Shown here: positions 16,265-22,927 of the stretch, in pieces | Position numbering within the stretch: position 1 is the stretch's first letter | How the letters are laid out: each line of letters opens with the position of its first letter | IMG/VR virus record: IMGVR_UViG_3300007735_000614 | Coordinates: 1 to 32,174 of that record | Length of the DNA stretch: 32,174 bases | Direction: 5' to 3' (one strand) | DNA from: a virus | Notes under the pieces: generated by a model | The model's database searches: none | What the model saw: only the letters and a program-made list of their open reading frames with translations | What the model was told of the DNA's origin: nothing | Made by a program: the position numbers and the translations under genes

Positions 16265-16377
16265 TTCTCGCTTCATTCTCTGCGTGGCTCGGTTCGGTGT
16301 GGTTCGCGGCTCTCTGCGCTGCGGCTGGCTTCATCGTCGGACACTTCGGCCTCCTGTCGAAGTGGCTCAAGAAGTGA
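16261..16377 (+). CDS. Small membrane protein, possible holin
   Basis: 38 residues with one hydrophobic helix (ASFSAWLGSVWFAALCAAAG, FIVGHFGLL) and a basic end KWLKK. ATGA overlap with the lipoprotein gene and GTGA overlap with the next gene show it is translated as part of the operon. Single-helix proteins this small beside a spanin-like gene can be pinholins or lysis accessories; there is no direct proof. Confidence 0.6.
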   Translation: MILASFSAWLGSVWFAALCAAAGFIVGHFGLLSKWLKK

Positions 16378-17591
16378 ACCCGAGCCGGGCGTGCTGCTGC
16401 ACGGCGAGCCCGTGCGACTGCGCGCCGAGCAACGCGACACCGATCTCCTACGCCGGCACGCTCGGGGACTTCACCTATACGGTGGACTTCCCCGGCAGCA
16501 GCGGCGGTCCATTCGTGCAGCAGCGCGTGAATCAAGTCACGACGATCTTGCGCAACCACGGCCCGTATGGGCCAGACCTTGATCTGTGCGCGGCTGGTAT
16601 GTATTGCGATCCGCCGTCCGGATCGTCGTGCACGGCTCCGCTCGCTGCTATTCCGAATGCGGTCATCCTCGACGAGGACGTGGAGATCGAGACGCGCTCG
16701 TGCGGATTTGCGCTCACGAACAATGTCGGCGTGATCGTCGGCTATCAATGGTTCCCGATCCCGGGATACTGCGAGTCGGTCGGGTGCTCTGGTGCCACGC
16801 TGCTCGCCGAGCAATGGGGGAACGGGCCTTACCCGAGGACGATCGGCGGGATCCAAGTCGCGCCGAAGTGGCTGCTCGGCGACATCTACTCGTCGGCCGC
16901 GACGATTCGCTTTCGGCGTAACTCCACGACGGGCTTCGCGTGCGACCTCACGTCGAGCACGCTCGACTACTTCGGCTCGCCGACCGTGACAGCGGCGGAC
17001 TGCAAGTATCTGCACCGTGTGCCGAGTGGATGGCCTCCATGCCCAGGCGCATCGCTCTCGAACTCATGCGGACAGAACTCGGGGTATGGCGGGGGCGGCT
17101 TGACCTACTCGCTGCCGTGTGTCGCGAGTACCTGCTGCTGCCGAAGCGAGCTGCGCGTTCGCTTCACCGTGGCGCAACGCATCGACGAGCGGTACTGGGC
17201 AACGACGAGCCCGTATCCGATCACCGTCAAGCCGGCCACGAGCACGCAGGCATCCATGACGATCACGGCCTACTACTACGGGTGCGTCGATGCTCGGCTC
17301 TACAGCGCGTCGAGCACGCAGGCCGCGCTACGCTCGTTCACGCTCGATCGCGCGAGCGTGACGTATGCGAGCGGTATCGACTCGGTAAGTCGATACGGCC
17401 TCGGGGACGTGCCGTTTAGCCCGCTCCCGTACGTCCAGGTCTCCGACTGCGGAGCGATCGGATCACCGAGCACGTCTACGGTCGTGACCGATGACGGGTG
17501 CACATTCTGCTCCGGCTCGATCCTGACCGCCGAGAGCGCGATAGCGATGGGAGTTCCGGGCGCGGTCTCTGTCACGAGGACTACCCCATGA
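16374..17591 (+). CDS. Cys-rich protein, unknown
   Basis: 405 residues from GTG 16374, overlapping the previous stop. About 23 cysteines, many in clusters (ACCCTASPCDC at the N-terminus, STCCCRSE in the middle, CTFCSG near the end), in an otherwise beta-rich, Ser/Thr/Tyr/Gly-rich protein with no signal peptide. Paired cysteines suggest metal sites or disulfides formed outside the cell. It lies between lysis-type genes and another Cys-rich gene and is coupled to the latter by ATGA. It could be a virion surface or host-binding protein. I do not recognise the family. Confidence 0.72.
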   Translation: MNPSRACCCTASPCDCAPSNATPISYAGTLGDFTYTVDFPGSSGGPFVQQRVNQVTTILRNHGPYGPDLDLCAAGMYCDPPSGSSCTAPLAAIPNAVILDEDVEIETRSCGFALTNNVGVIVGYQWFPIPGYCESVGCSGATLLAEQWGNGPYPRTIGGIQVAPKWLLGDIYSSAATIRFRRNSTTGFACDLTSSTLDYFGSPTVTAADCKYLHRVPSGWPPCPGASLSNSCGQNSGYGGGGLTYSLPCVASTCCCRSELRVRFTVAQRIDERYWATTSPYPITVKPATSTQASMTITAYYYGCVDARLYSASSTQAALRSFTLDRASVTYASGIDSVSRYGLGDVPFSPLPYVQVSDCGAIGSPSTSTVVTDDGCTFCSGSILTAESAIAMGVPGAVSVTRTTP

Positions 17592-17935
17592 GCGAGCCGA
17601 CGATCCATCGATGGAGGCGCGAGGACGGCGACCAGAGCCCGAGCGTCGGTGATCTCGTGCGTGGAGCGGTTGGCGTGGCGAAGGCCGCGCTCGGCGTGCA
17701 GGCGGCCTCTGACGAGGTCGTGCGCGCGCGCTGGGCCGCGTGCATGGCGTGCGAGTCGCACGACTGCGGGCGCTGCACGGCGTGCGGCTGCTTCACGGGC
17801 GCCAAGGTGCGCGTGGCGGGCGAGTCGTGCCCCCGAGCGATCTGGGCGGCCGTGACCGTCGGCGCGAGCGAAACGAACGAAACGCGGCGCGGGTGCTGCG
17901 GCCGGCGGAAGGCCGACGCGCAGGGTGGCCAATAA
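17588..17935 (+). CDS. Small zinc-finger-like protein (DUF6171-like)
   Basis: 115 residues. The core RWAACMACESHDCGRCTACG, CFTGAKVRVAGESCP, IW has CxxC...CxxCxC...C spacing suited to zinc, and resembles short phage Cys proteins found near tail genes (RxxxCxxC...CxxCGCF...K.....CP..W). An N-terminal helix precedes it and a basic CCGRRK end follows. Last gene of the late block; 173 non-coding bases follow. Function unknown. Confidence 0.72.
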   Translation: MSEPTIHRWRREDGDQSPSVGDLVRGAVGVAKAALGVQAASDEVVRARWAACMACESHDCGRCTACGCFTGAKVRVAGESCPRAIWAAVTVGASETNETRRGCCGRRKADAQGGQ

Positions 17936-18108
17936 CTCCGAAGTGGAAGTTCTTCCACGGCTCGAATGGGTGACACGGCGTAACCCTAGAACGCGCCGCC
18001 AGTTATGACAATCTGCGGGAATCTGTAGGGTTTCCTATTGCGCGAGGGCGGAAATGGGCGATGATGTGTGCGTCGGGAATGATTCCCGACCCAACGAAAG
18101 GAACCGTT
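17936..18108 (+). promoter_or_regulatory. Intergenic control region between late and early blocks
   Basis: 173 bases without a gene. It holds an inverted repeat GTGGAAG-TT-CTTCCAC (17943-17958), a lone CGGGAAT half-site at 18016-18022, a weak -35/-10-like pair TTGCGC (18038-18043) and ATGATG (18061-18066) 17 bases apart, and a perfect dyad at 18072-18090. It is the longest break before the small-gene block and the natural place for a promoter. The promoter match is poor and the reading is inferred. Confidence 0.45.
18072..18090 (+). promoter_or_regulatory. Perfect 19-base dyad, candidate operator
   Basis: GTCGGGAAT-G-ATTCCCGAC, nine-base arms around one base. Odd-centred perfect dyads of this size are typical binding sites for dimeric HTH repressors. 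It sits 19 bases before the GTG of the first small gene. The phage encodes a small HTH protein at 22179, but linkage is only a guess. Confidence 0.5.
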
Positions 18109-18312
18109 GTGACCGACATCCGCAAGATCCGTGACCAAGTTCGCCGCGACCTCAAGTCGCTCTTCGACAATCTTTCGCAGCCCATGATCTGCGAGACCTC
18201 CTTCAAGCACCCCGACGGGCGTACCGAAGTCGTGTGGTTCGATGGCCGTCGGTTTGAGCATGATCTCGCGGGCTATCGCTTCACCGCGATGATGATCGGA
18301 GGCCGCGCGTGA
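18109..18312 (+). CDS. Small protein, unknown
   Basis: 67 residues (VTDIRKIRDQVRRDLKSLFD...). GTG 18109 is preferred over ATG 18061 because AAAGGAA lies eight bases ahead and the upstream DNA is the dyad region. N-terminal charged helix, then a short beta stretch (GRTEVVWFDGRRFEHDLAGY). First gene after the control region. No family recognised. Confidence 0.62.
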   Translation: MTDIRKIRDQVRRDLKSLFDNLSQPMICETSFKHPDGRTEVVWFDGRRFEHDLAGYRFTAMMIGGRA

Positions 18313-18518
18313 GTCTCTCAATCGACGATCAGATCGGATATCTGAACTCGCTCATCGCACGCGAACTCCGCCACGGCCGCCTCGAAACCGTGCGCGGGCG
18401 CAAGATTCGCGCCTGCAATGTCCCCGGCACGCGCGAAGCAGGAAAGATCGCGATGTGGCGGCACAATGTCGCGCGACTCGAGGCAGAGGCTCGCAATCGA
18501 GCAGGAGGCCACTCGTGA
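18309..18518 (+). CDS. Small helical protein, unknown
   Basis: 69 residues from GTG 18309 in a GTGA overlap. Largely helical and basic (DDQIGYLNSLIARELRHGRLE; MWRHNVARLEAEARNRAG). Overlaps the lysozyme-like gene by four bases. No function assigned. Confidence 0.6.
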   Translation: MSLSIDDQIGYLNSLIARELRHGRLETVRGRKIRACNVPGTREAGKIAMWRHNVARLEAEARNRAGGHS

Positions 18519-18928
18519 TCGCCGCCCTCCTCGCTGCCGCCCTCACCGTCCCGCCGCCCGCCGACACGGATGTGCGCCGCATCCTCGACACGCTTCAGGC
18601 TGTCGAAACGGGCGGAGAGCGCGACCCTGATCGCGCAGTCGGTGACGGCGGCAAGGCGCTCGGCGCTTTTCAGGTGTGGCGCATCTACTGGGCCGATGCG
18701 TGCGAGTACGACCCGACCCTGCGCGAGCGCGGCTATGAGGCCGTGACCGACCGCGAGTACGCCGAGCGCGTCGTGATCGCGTACCTCTCGCGCTACTGCA
18801 AGACTTGGACGATTGACGAGTGCGCACGCATTCACAACGGCGGCCCCGCTGGCGCGACGAAGCGGAGGAAGGCGACTGACGGCTACGCAGCCAAGGCGAG
18901 GAAGGAGTGGCAGCGATGCGATACTTGA
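18515..18928 (+). CDS. Exported endolysin, i-type-lysozyme-like
   Basis: 137 residues from GTG 18515 (CAGGAGG upstream, GTGA overlap). Residues 1-12 are a short hydrophobic signal or anchor, then PPP. The domain carries LQAVETGGERDPDRAVGDGG (Glu31 and Asp44 are candidate catalytic residues), LGAFQVWRIYWADAC, AERVVIAYLSRYC and CARIHNGGPAG, the last being the hallmark of invertebrate-type lysozymes and bacterial relatives. Four cysteines suit an exported, disulfide-bonded enzyme. It would cut peptidoglycan from the periplasm. It lies apart from the spanin-like gene, across the control region. Confidence 0.75.
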   Translation: MIAALLAAALTVPPPADTDVRRILDTLQAVETGGERDPDRAVGDGGKALGAFQVWRIYWADACEYDPTLRERGYEAVTDREYAERVVIAYLSRYCKTWTIDECARIHNGGPAGATKRRKATDGYAAKARKEWQRCDT

Positions 18929-20214
18929 GCGTGTGCAGCGGCATCGAGGCCGCAAGCGTGGCCTGGCATCACCTCGGATGGAAGCCCGTCGGATTCAGCG
19001 AGATCGAGCCGTTCCCTAGCGCCGTCCTCGCGCATCGTTTCCCAAACGTCCCCAACTTCGGAGATATGACTCGTCATGCAGAATGGAACCTCGGACCCGG
19101 ATCAGTTGACCTTCTGGTCGGCGGAACTCCCTGCCAAAGCTTCAGCGTCGCAGGACTCCGCAAAGGTCTGTCCGACCCCAGAGGCGGACTCATGCTCACC
19201 TATCTTGAGATCGCTCAACGTCTGCGGCCTCGATGGGTTGTCTGGGAGAATGTCCCCGGTGTCCTGTCATCAGGATCAGGAAGGGATCTTGGTGCCTTCC
19301 TCGGGGCGTTGGGGGAACTGGGGTATGGGTGGGCCTACCGGGTGCTGGACGCTCAATGGGTGCGAACACAACGGCACCCACGCGCCGTCCCGCAGCGCAG
19401 GCGACGTATCTTCGTTGTCGGATGTCTTGGAGACCCAACCGCTGCCGCCCAGGTTCTCCTTGAGCGCGAGAGCGTGTGCCGGGATTCTGCGCCGCGCCGA
19501 GCGGCGAGGGAAGGCGTTGCCGCCGATGCTGAAGCAGGCGTTGGAGCAGGCTGCTACTGGGACGGGAGCGACTGCGCCGGGACGCTGACGAAGCAGAATG
19601 CGAACGGAGCGCAGCGGATGCCCGATAAGGACAACTTCGGCGCGGTGTTGCAGCCTGTCGGCTACCGCTGGCAGAACGATCGCGAAGGGCTAGTTGAGGA
19701 TGGCACGGCCCCGGCGTGTCGGGCATCGACTGGTAGCAGCGGTTTTCACGAGATGAACCACCCGGTGATCGCGCAGCCCGTCGCCTTCCGCAAGTCCCGC
19801 CGAGCGAAGAGCGTCAACGATCACGAGACCTGGGTCGCAGCTGAACAGGCGAACACGCTGAACCAGTTCGATACTGGCGAGCGCGACACGCATGCGGTGG
19901 CGTTTCATCCCACGCAAGATCCGATTAGCAGCAGCGAATCTATGCACGCGCTCGGTACTGGAAACAGGTCCGGATGTGCGACCGCAGCCGTGCTGCAAGC
20001 GATGACGGTGCGCCGCCTCACGCCACGCGAGTGCGAGCGTCTTCAAGGATTCCCCGATGACTGGACGATGATCCCGTGGCGCAAGAAGCCCGCCGAGGAC
20101 TGCCCAGACGGGCCGCGCTACAAGGCGCTCGGCAACAGCATGGCCGTCAACGTGATGGCTTGGATCGGAGAGCGCATCGCCGGGGTCGAAGCCCAGAGCG
20201 CAGGAAACCCCTAA
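18916..20214 (+). CDS. DNA cytosine-5 methyltransferase
   Basis: 432 residues. Transfers methyl from SAM to C5 of cytosine. Motif I is VCSGIEAASVAW at 6-17; motif IV GGTPCQSFS at 69-77 with catalytic Cys73; motif VI ENV at 111-113; motif VIII QRRRR at 160-164; motif X GNSMAVNV near 405. The long middle (about 170-370) is the target-recognition region. ATG 18916 is chosen over GTG 18907 for its GGAG at 18904. It overlaps the endolysin by 13 bases and has no endonuclease partner, so self-protection against restriction is likely. A second reading frame inside it also looks coding. Confidence 0.93.
   Translation: MRYLSVCSGIEAASVAWHHLGWKPVGFSEIEPFPSAVLAHRFPNVPNFGDMTRHAEWNLGPGSVDLLVGGTPCQSFSVAGLRKGLSDPRGGLMLTYLEIAQRLRPRWVVWENVPGVLSSGSGRDLGAFLGALGELGYGWAYRVLDAQWVRTQRHPRAVPQRRRRIFVVGCLGDPTAAAQVLLERESVCRDSAPRRAAREGVAADAEAGVGAGCYWDGSDCAGTLTKQNANGAQRMPDKDNFGAVLQPVGYRWQNDREGLVEDGTAPACRASTGSSGFHEMNHPVIAQPVAFRKSRRAKSVNDHETWVAAEQANTLNQFDTGERDTHAVAFHPTQDPISSSESMHALGTGNRSGCATAAVLQAMTVRRLTPRECERLQGFPDDWTMIPWRKKPAEDCPDGPRYKALGNSMAVNVMAWIGERIAGVEAQSAGNP
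19076..19588 (+). CDS. Probable overprinted gene inside the methyltransferase
   Basis: 170 residues in another frame of the methyltransferase gene. The protein is not random-looking: QLTFWSAELPA near the N-terminus, CSPILRSLNVCGLDGLSG, DGILVPSSGRWGNWGMG, and a C-terminal segment SLSDVLETQPLPPRFSLSA, CAGILRRAERRGKALPPMLK. From memory, phage proteins with these motifs are encoded beside or within cytosine methyltransferase genes. GGAG lies 12 bases before ATG 19076, longer than usual. It may be real, or a conserved by-product of the methyltransferase codons. Function unknown. Confidence 0.58.
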   Translation: MQNGTSDPDQLTFWSAELPAKASASQDSAKVCPTPEADSCSPILRSLNVCGLDGLSGRMSPVSCHQDQEGILVPSSGRWGNWGMGGPTGCWTLNGCEHNGTHAPSRSAGDVSSLSDVLETQPLPPRFSLSARACAGILRRAERRGKALPPMLKQALEQAATGTGATAPGR

Positions 20215-20233
20215 TCCCAGGAGCACGACATGG
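20207..20233 (+). repeat. Duplicated leader, copy 1
   Basis: 27 bases covering ACCCCTAA, the ribosome binding site CAGGAG and the start codon of the 20230 gene. It matches 20639-20665 at 25 of 27 positions. Together the copies flank one gene. Confidence 0.75.
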
Positions 20234-20646
20234 TCACCGAATCACGTCTCGAAGGTCTCCAAGGTCATCGCGCCATGAGCGCATGGGATCCGACTTGGAA
20301 GTCTCGACATATGCCAGACTGGGCACGACGAACGATACGAGCTCATATGCGCGACCTCGACGTGACGCATATCGAGCCGGGAGACTGGATCGGGTCATCT
20401 ATGCGAGATGGTGGTGCTATTCGCATCGATGGGATCTGGTACGAGCATGGCCCTAGTGGGATCTTCGATCATTGGGGATCTATCCAAGAAGGGCCAAACC
20501 ACAAGCGAGAACTAGTCATGTGCCCATATGAGCGAGACGATCATGCTGCCGAGATTTTGGCCAAGAGGATCGGAGCATCCGGTTGGATGGTCGCTCCGCG
20601 CGGCCCGTGGCACCCGTCAACTTTCCTCTACATCTTTCACCCCTAA
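20230..20646 (+). CDS. Unknown protein, possible inserted cassette
   Basis: 138 residues, Trp- and His-rich (AWDPTWKSRHMPDWARR, GDWIGSSMRDGG, GIWYEHGPSGIFDHWG). Codon use is less GC-rich than the neighbours, and the gene lies exactly between two near-identical 27-base leaders, so it looks like a separately acquired cassette. No catalytic motif or family was recognised. Confidence 0.68.
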   Translation: MVTESRLEGLQGHRAMSAWDPTWKSRHMPDWARRTIRAHMRDLDVTHIEPGDWIGSSMRDGGAIRIDGIWYEHGPSGIFDHWGSIQEGPNHKRELVMCPYERDDHAAEILAKRIGASGWMVAPRGPWHPSTFLYIFHP

Positions 20647-20665
20647 CCCCAGGAGCACGAAATGG
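20639..20665 (+). repeat. Duplicated leader, copy 2
   Basis: Second copy of the 27-base leader, providing ribosome binding site and start for the SSB-like gene at 20662. Homology between the copies could have allowed gain, or could allow loss, of the gene between them. Confidence 0.75.
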
Positions 20666-20907
20666 CATACGAACTACGAGACGGCAGCGGAAGCCTCTTC
20701 CGCAACGAGAAGAAGCAGGAGGGCGAGCGCACGCCCGACTATCGCGGCGACGCGATGGTGAACGGGAAGCGCGTCGAGATCGCGGCATGGGTGAAGGAGG
20801 CCGCGAGCGGGAAGAAGTTCCTCTCGCTCAAGTTCTCCGAGCCGCGCGAGCGTGACCAGACCGCCAAGCCCGCAGCCCCGGCACTTGAGGCCGACTTCCC
20901 ATTCTGA
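20662..20907 (+). CDS. SSB-like small protein with acidic PF tail
   Basis: 81 residues. MAYELRDGSGSLFRNEKKQEGE, then a short beta barrel-like stretch (GDAMVNGKRVEIAAWVKEAA, KKFLSLKFSEP) and a disordered Pro/Ala linker ending EADFPF. This pattern is frequent in phage genomes. The acidic end closed by Pro-Phe resembles the protein-docking tail of bacterial SSB, so single-strand DNA binding or recruitment of host repair proteins is plausible near YqaJ and ERF. Not proven. Confidence 0.68.
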   Translation: MAYELRDGSGSLFRNEKKQEGERTPDYRGDAMVNGKRVEIAAWVKEAASGKKFLSLKFSEPRERDQTAKPAAPALEADFPF

Positions 20908-20912
20908 CCACC

Positions 20913-21161
20913 ATGAGCACGATCACCACCACCGAATCGCTCGTTCGGCTGCTGCGCGCCGGCGTGACCTACCTCAACGACGCGACCGTGAACGCGGCCG
21001 CCGATCGCCTCTTCGCGCAGTCGATGCGGATACAAGGGCTGATCGCCGCGATGAGCCAGGAGCGGCAGGACTGGGCGATCGAGCGCAAGCGGCTCACCGA
21101 TCGCATCGTCTTCCTCGAGTCGCGCGAGATCGCGCAGGAGGTCTACCGTGGAGAAGGCTGA
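20913..21161 (+). CDS. Small coiled-coil protein, unknown
   Basis: 82 residues, helical, with a C-terminal heptad-like stretch (IAAMSQERQDWAIERKRLTDRIVFLE). Starts five bases after the previous stop without a clear ribosome binding site, so reinitiation is likely. Overlaps the next gene by 14 bases. Confidence 0.62.
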   Translation: MSTITTTESLVRLLRAGVTYLNDATVNAAADRLFAQSMRIQGLIAAMSQERQDWAIERKRLTDRIVFLESREIAQEVYRGEG

Positions 21162-21555
21162 ACCGACCCCGCCTCGAGCGGCCATGCTCCGGCAGGCCGC
21201 CGACATCGTCGAGGAGCGCGGCCGATCCTACGGCCCGCCGGCGCGGCACTTCGCGCGCACGGTCGGCGCGATCAACGCTGTGCTCGGGCACAAGTTGGCC
21301 GTGCCTCTGACTCCGGCCGACTGGGCCACGATGATGATCCTCGACAAGCTCGCGCGAGAGCAGCACTCGTCGAAGCCCGACAACGCGCTCGACGTGGCCG
21401 GCTACGCGGCGTGTCTGCACGAGTGCAAGATGGACGGGGAGCCGACACCGGGCGAGGTCGGCGAGGAGTGGACCGAGCGCGCCTACTCGCTGCTCGGGGC
21501 GATGGAGGCGATCGCGCGCAAGATGCGCGGGGAGGTGTGCGATGGCAGGAGATGA
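21148..21555 (+). CDS. DUF6378-like phage protein
   Basis: 135 residues from GTG 21148 (AGGAGG six bases ahead). The core ADIVEERGRSYGPPARHFAR, LTPADWATMMILDKLARE and DNALDVAGYAACLHE is the DUF6378 pattern, a common helical phage domain. Conserved His/Asp/Glu positions resemble those of all-alpha NTP pyrophosphatase-like folds, but catalysis is not shown. It overlaps the next gene by 14 bases. Confidence 0.75.
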   Translation: MEKAEPTPPRAAMLRQAADIVEERGRSYGPPARHFARTVGAINAVLGHKLAVPLTPADWATMMILDKLAREQHSSKPDNALDVAGYAACLHECKMDGEPTPGEVGEEWTERAYSLLGAMEAIARKMRGEVCDGRR

Positions 21556-21844
21556 CATCGTGGCTCGGCTGCGCGGACATATCGCCATCACTACGCGCAT
21601 TCATTACGCGAAGGATGGATACCACGAACTTGTGTATGTCCACGGCCCAAGCCCTATCTGCCAAGAGGCCGCCGACGAGATCGAACGGCTGCGCGCCGAG
21701 CGTGACGAGGCGAGGCGGATGCTGTGTGAAGAGTGGGCAAAGCAGGATGGTCTGCCGTTGGATTGGCAAGGCAGGCGTGGTGCAGAGGGAATGGCAGAGT
21801 TTGTCAAGTGGGACTGCTTCAAGGAGGCAAGCGATGAGCGATGA
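21542..21844 (+). CDS. Small protein with coiled coil, unknown
   Basis: 100 residues. MAGDDIVARLRGH opening and the ICQEAADEIERLRAERDEAR coiled coil are typical of small phage accessory proteins; the C-terminus ends FVKWDCFKEASDER. GGGAGG precedes the ATG. Codon use is mixed. No function assigned. Confidence 0.65.
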   Translation: MAGDDIVARLRGHIAITTRIHYAKDGYHELVYVHGPSPICQEAADEIERLRAERDEARRMLCEEWAKQDGLPLDWQGRRGAEGMAEFVKWDCFKEASDER

Positions 21845-22016
21845 CCTTCTCGATCGGCTCCGTTCGGTGCAGGAATCGCAGTACGGGCTCGGTGTGAGCC
21901 TGACCCAGATGCGACGGTTGGCGCAGCAGGCCGCCGATCGCATCGAGAAGCTCGAGCAGCGCGAGCGCGCCGTCAAGGCCGCTATCGAAGCGATCAAGGA
22001 GGAACCCCGTGAGTGA
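21834..22016 (+). CDS. Small coiled-coil protein, unknown
   Basis: 60 residues (MSDDLLDRLRSVQESQYG...EEPRE), helical with ADRIEKLEQRERAVKAAIEA. AAGGAGG lies six bases before ATG 21834, inside the preceding gene. Resembles the N-terminal and coiled-coil parts of the gene just before it, so the two may be relatives. Function unknown. Confidence 0.62.
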   Translation: MSDDLLDRLRSVQESQYGLGVSLTQMRRLAQQAADRIEKLEQRERAVKAAIEAIKEEPRE

Positions 22017-22182
22017 CGATCCCGCATCCATCGACTCCTGGAAAGACCTCGAGAGCAAGTGCGTGCGCGTGACCTGCCCGACCTGTGACCATGTCGAACT
22101 CGTGCCCGGCAAGCCCGGCGAGGTCGAGAACCATGTCGAGTGCTGGCATTGCCTTCGCGACCGAATGGCGGACGAGCCATGA
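22009..22182 (+). CDS. Zinc-ribbon mini-protein
   Basis: 57 residues from GTG 22009 (AAGGAGG about seven bases ahead). CPTC...CWHC with about 23 residues between makes a likely zinc ribbon. It lies two genes before the Mom-like enzyme. In phage Mu the small zinc protein Com sits before mom and switches on its translation, so a Com-like role is an attractive guess, but sequence similarity to Com beyond the Cys pairs is not evident. Confidence 0.6.
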   Translation: MSDDPASIDSWKDLESKCVRVTCPTCDHVELVPGKPGEVENHVECWHCLRDRMADEP

Positions 22183-22358
22183 TGAGCACGAAGCAGGTCG
22201 CCGATGCCGTCGGCGTGAGCGCCCAACGCATCCTCCAGATGGCACGCGCTCGAGGCATCGAGCCGGCGGCGCGCATCGGGCCCGCGTACGTCTGGCACGA
22301 GGCCGACCTACCGCGATTCGACCGACGGCGGGCCGGCAGGCCGAGGAGTCACGGATGA
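22179..22358 (+). CDS. Small HTH DNA-binding protein (MerR/excisionase-like)
   Basis: 59 residues. STKQVADAVGVSAQRILQMARARGI is a helix-turn-helix of the HTH_17/MerR type, followed by a wing (AARIGPAYVWHEADLPRFDRRR) and a basic tail. Starts in an ATGA overlap and ends in an overlap with the Mom-like gene. Likely a transcription factor or DNA-bending protein; its site is unknown. With no integrase in view, a regulator is more likely than an excisionase. Confidence 0.7.
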   Translation: MMSTKQVADAVGVSAQRILQMARARGIEPAARIGPAYVWHEADLPRFDRRRAGRPRSHG

Positions 22359-22927
22359 AACCAGACGGGCCAGTATTCGATTCGGTATGGCGGAAGTCTT
22401 GTCATATCGAGCGCGTCGGGATCGCTGATGTGGATCAGTTCATCCAGGCGCACTATCTGAAGAAGCGTCCCGCGATCGTGCTGCTCGCTCTGGCGATGGT
22501 ATGCAACGGCGAAAAGGTCGGATGCATTATCTACTCCGCTCCACCGATGCAGACCGAGAAGCGTCTAGGCGGAAAGACTTGGGAACTAGCAAGGCTGTAT
22601 CTAATCGATCGAATGCCAAAAAACTCGGAGACATGGCTCATCGGGCAGAGCATCAAGTACATCAAGCGCGAGCGTCGAGATGTCCTATTCTTGGTGAGTT
22701 ACGCCGACCCGACAGTAGGTCACGATGGAACGATCTATCGTGCAGCTAACTGGCAGGATGAAGGGCTTACAGATTCCGAACGTAAGACCCCACGATGCGA
22801 CTACTACGACGGCCGTACAGGAAAGAAGTACGGGCGTAAGGGCAATATGCCGTCAGACGCCGTAATCGTTCGCCATCCTCGCACACCCAAGCATCGATTC
22901 GTGTATGCGATGAGGAGTCACACATGA
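22355..22927 (+). CDS. Mom-like adenine modification enzyme
   Basis: 190 residues. Matches the Mom family pattern: a His-Tyr motif at 33-34 (QAHYLKKRP), KVGCIIYSAPP at 54-64, ELARLYLIDRMPKNSETWLIGQ at about 77-98, VSYADPTVGHDGTIYRAANW at 114-133, then RKTPR and KHRFVYAM near the end. Mu Mom has a GNAT-type fold and turns adenine into a carbamoylmethyl derivative that blocks many restriction enzymes. Codons are clearly less GC-rich than in neighbours (AAAAAACTC at 22618), indicating transfer. It overlaps the HTH and CsrA-like genes by four bases each. Confidence 0.82.
   Translation: MKPDGPVFDSVWRKSCHIERVGIADVDQFIQAHYLKKRPAIVLLALAMVCNGEKVGCIIYSAPPMQTEKRLGGKTWELARLYLIDRMPKNSETWLIGQSIKYIKRERRDVLFLVSYADPTVGHDGTIYRAANWQDEGLTDSERKTPRCDYYDGRTGKKYGRKGNMPSDAVIVRHPRTPKHRFVYAMRSHT

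Noticed and set aside
17976-17998. CGGCG/CGCCG inverted repeat in the 17936-18108 region
   Set aside because: Only five pairs with a 13-base loop; expected by chance in GC-rich DNA.
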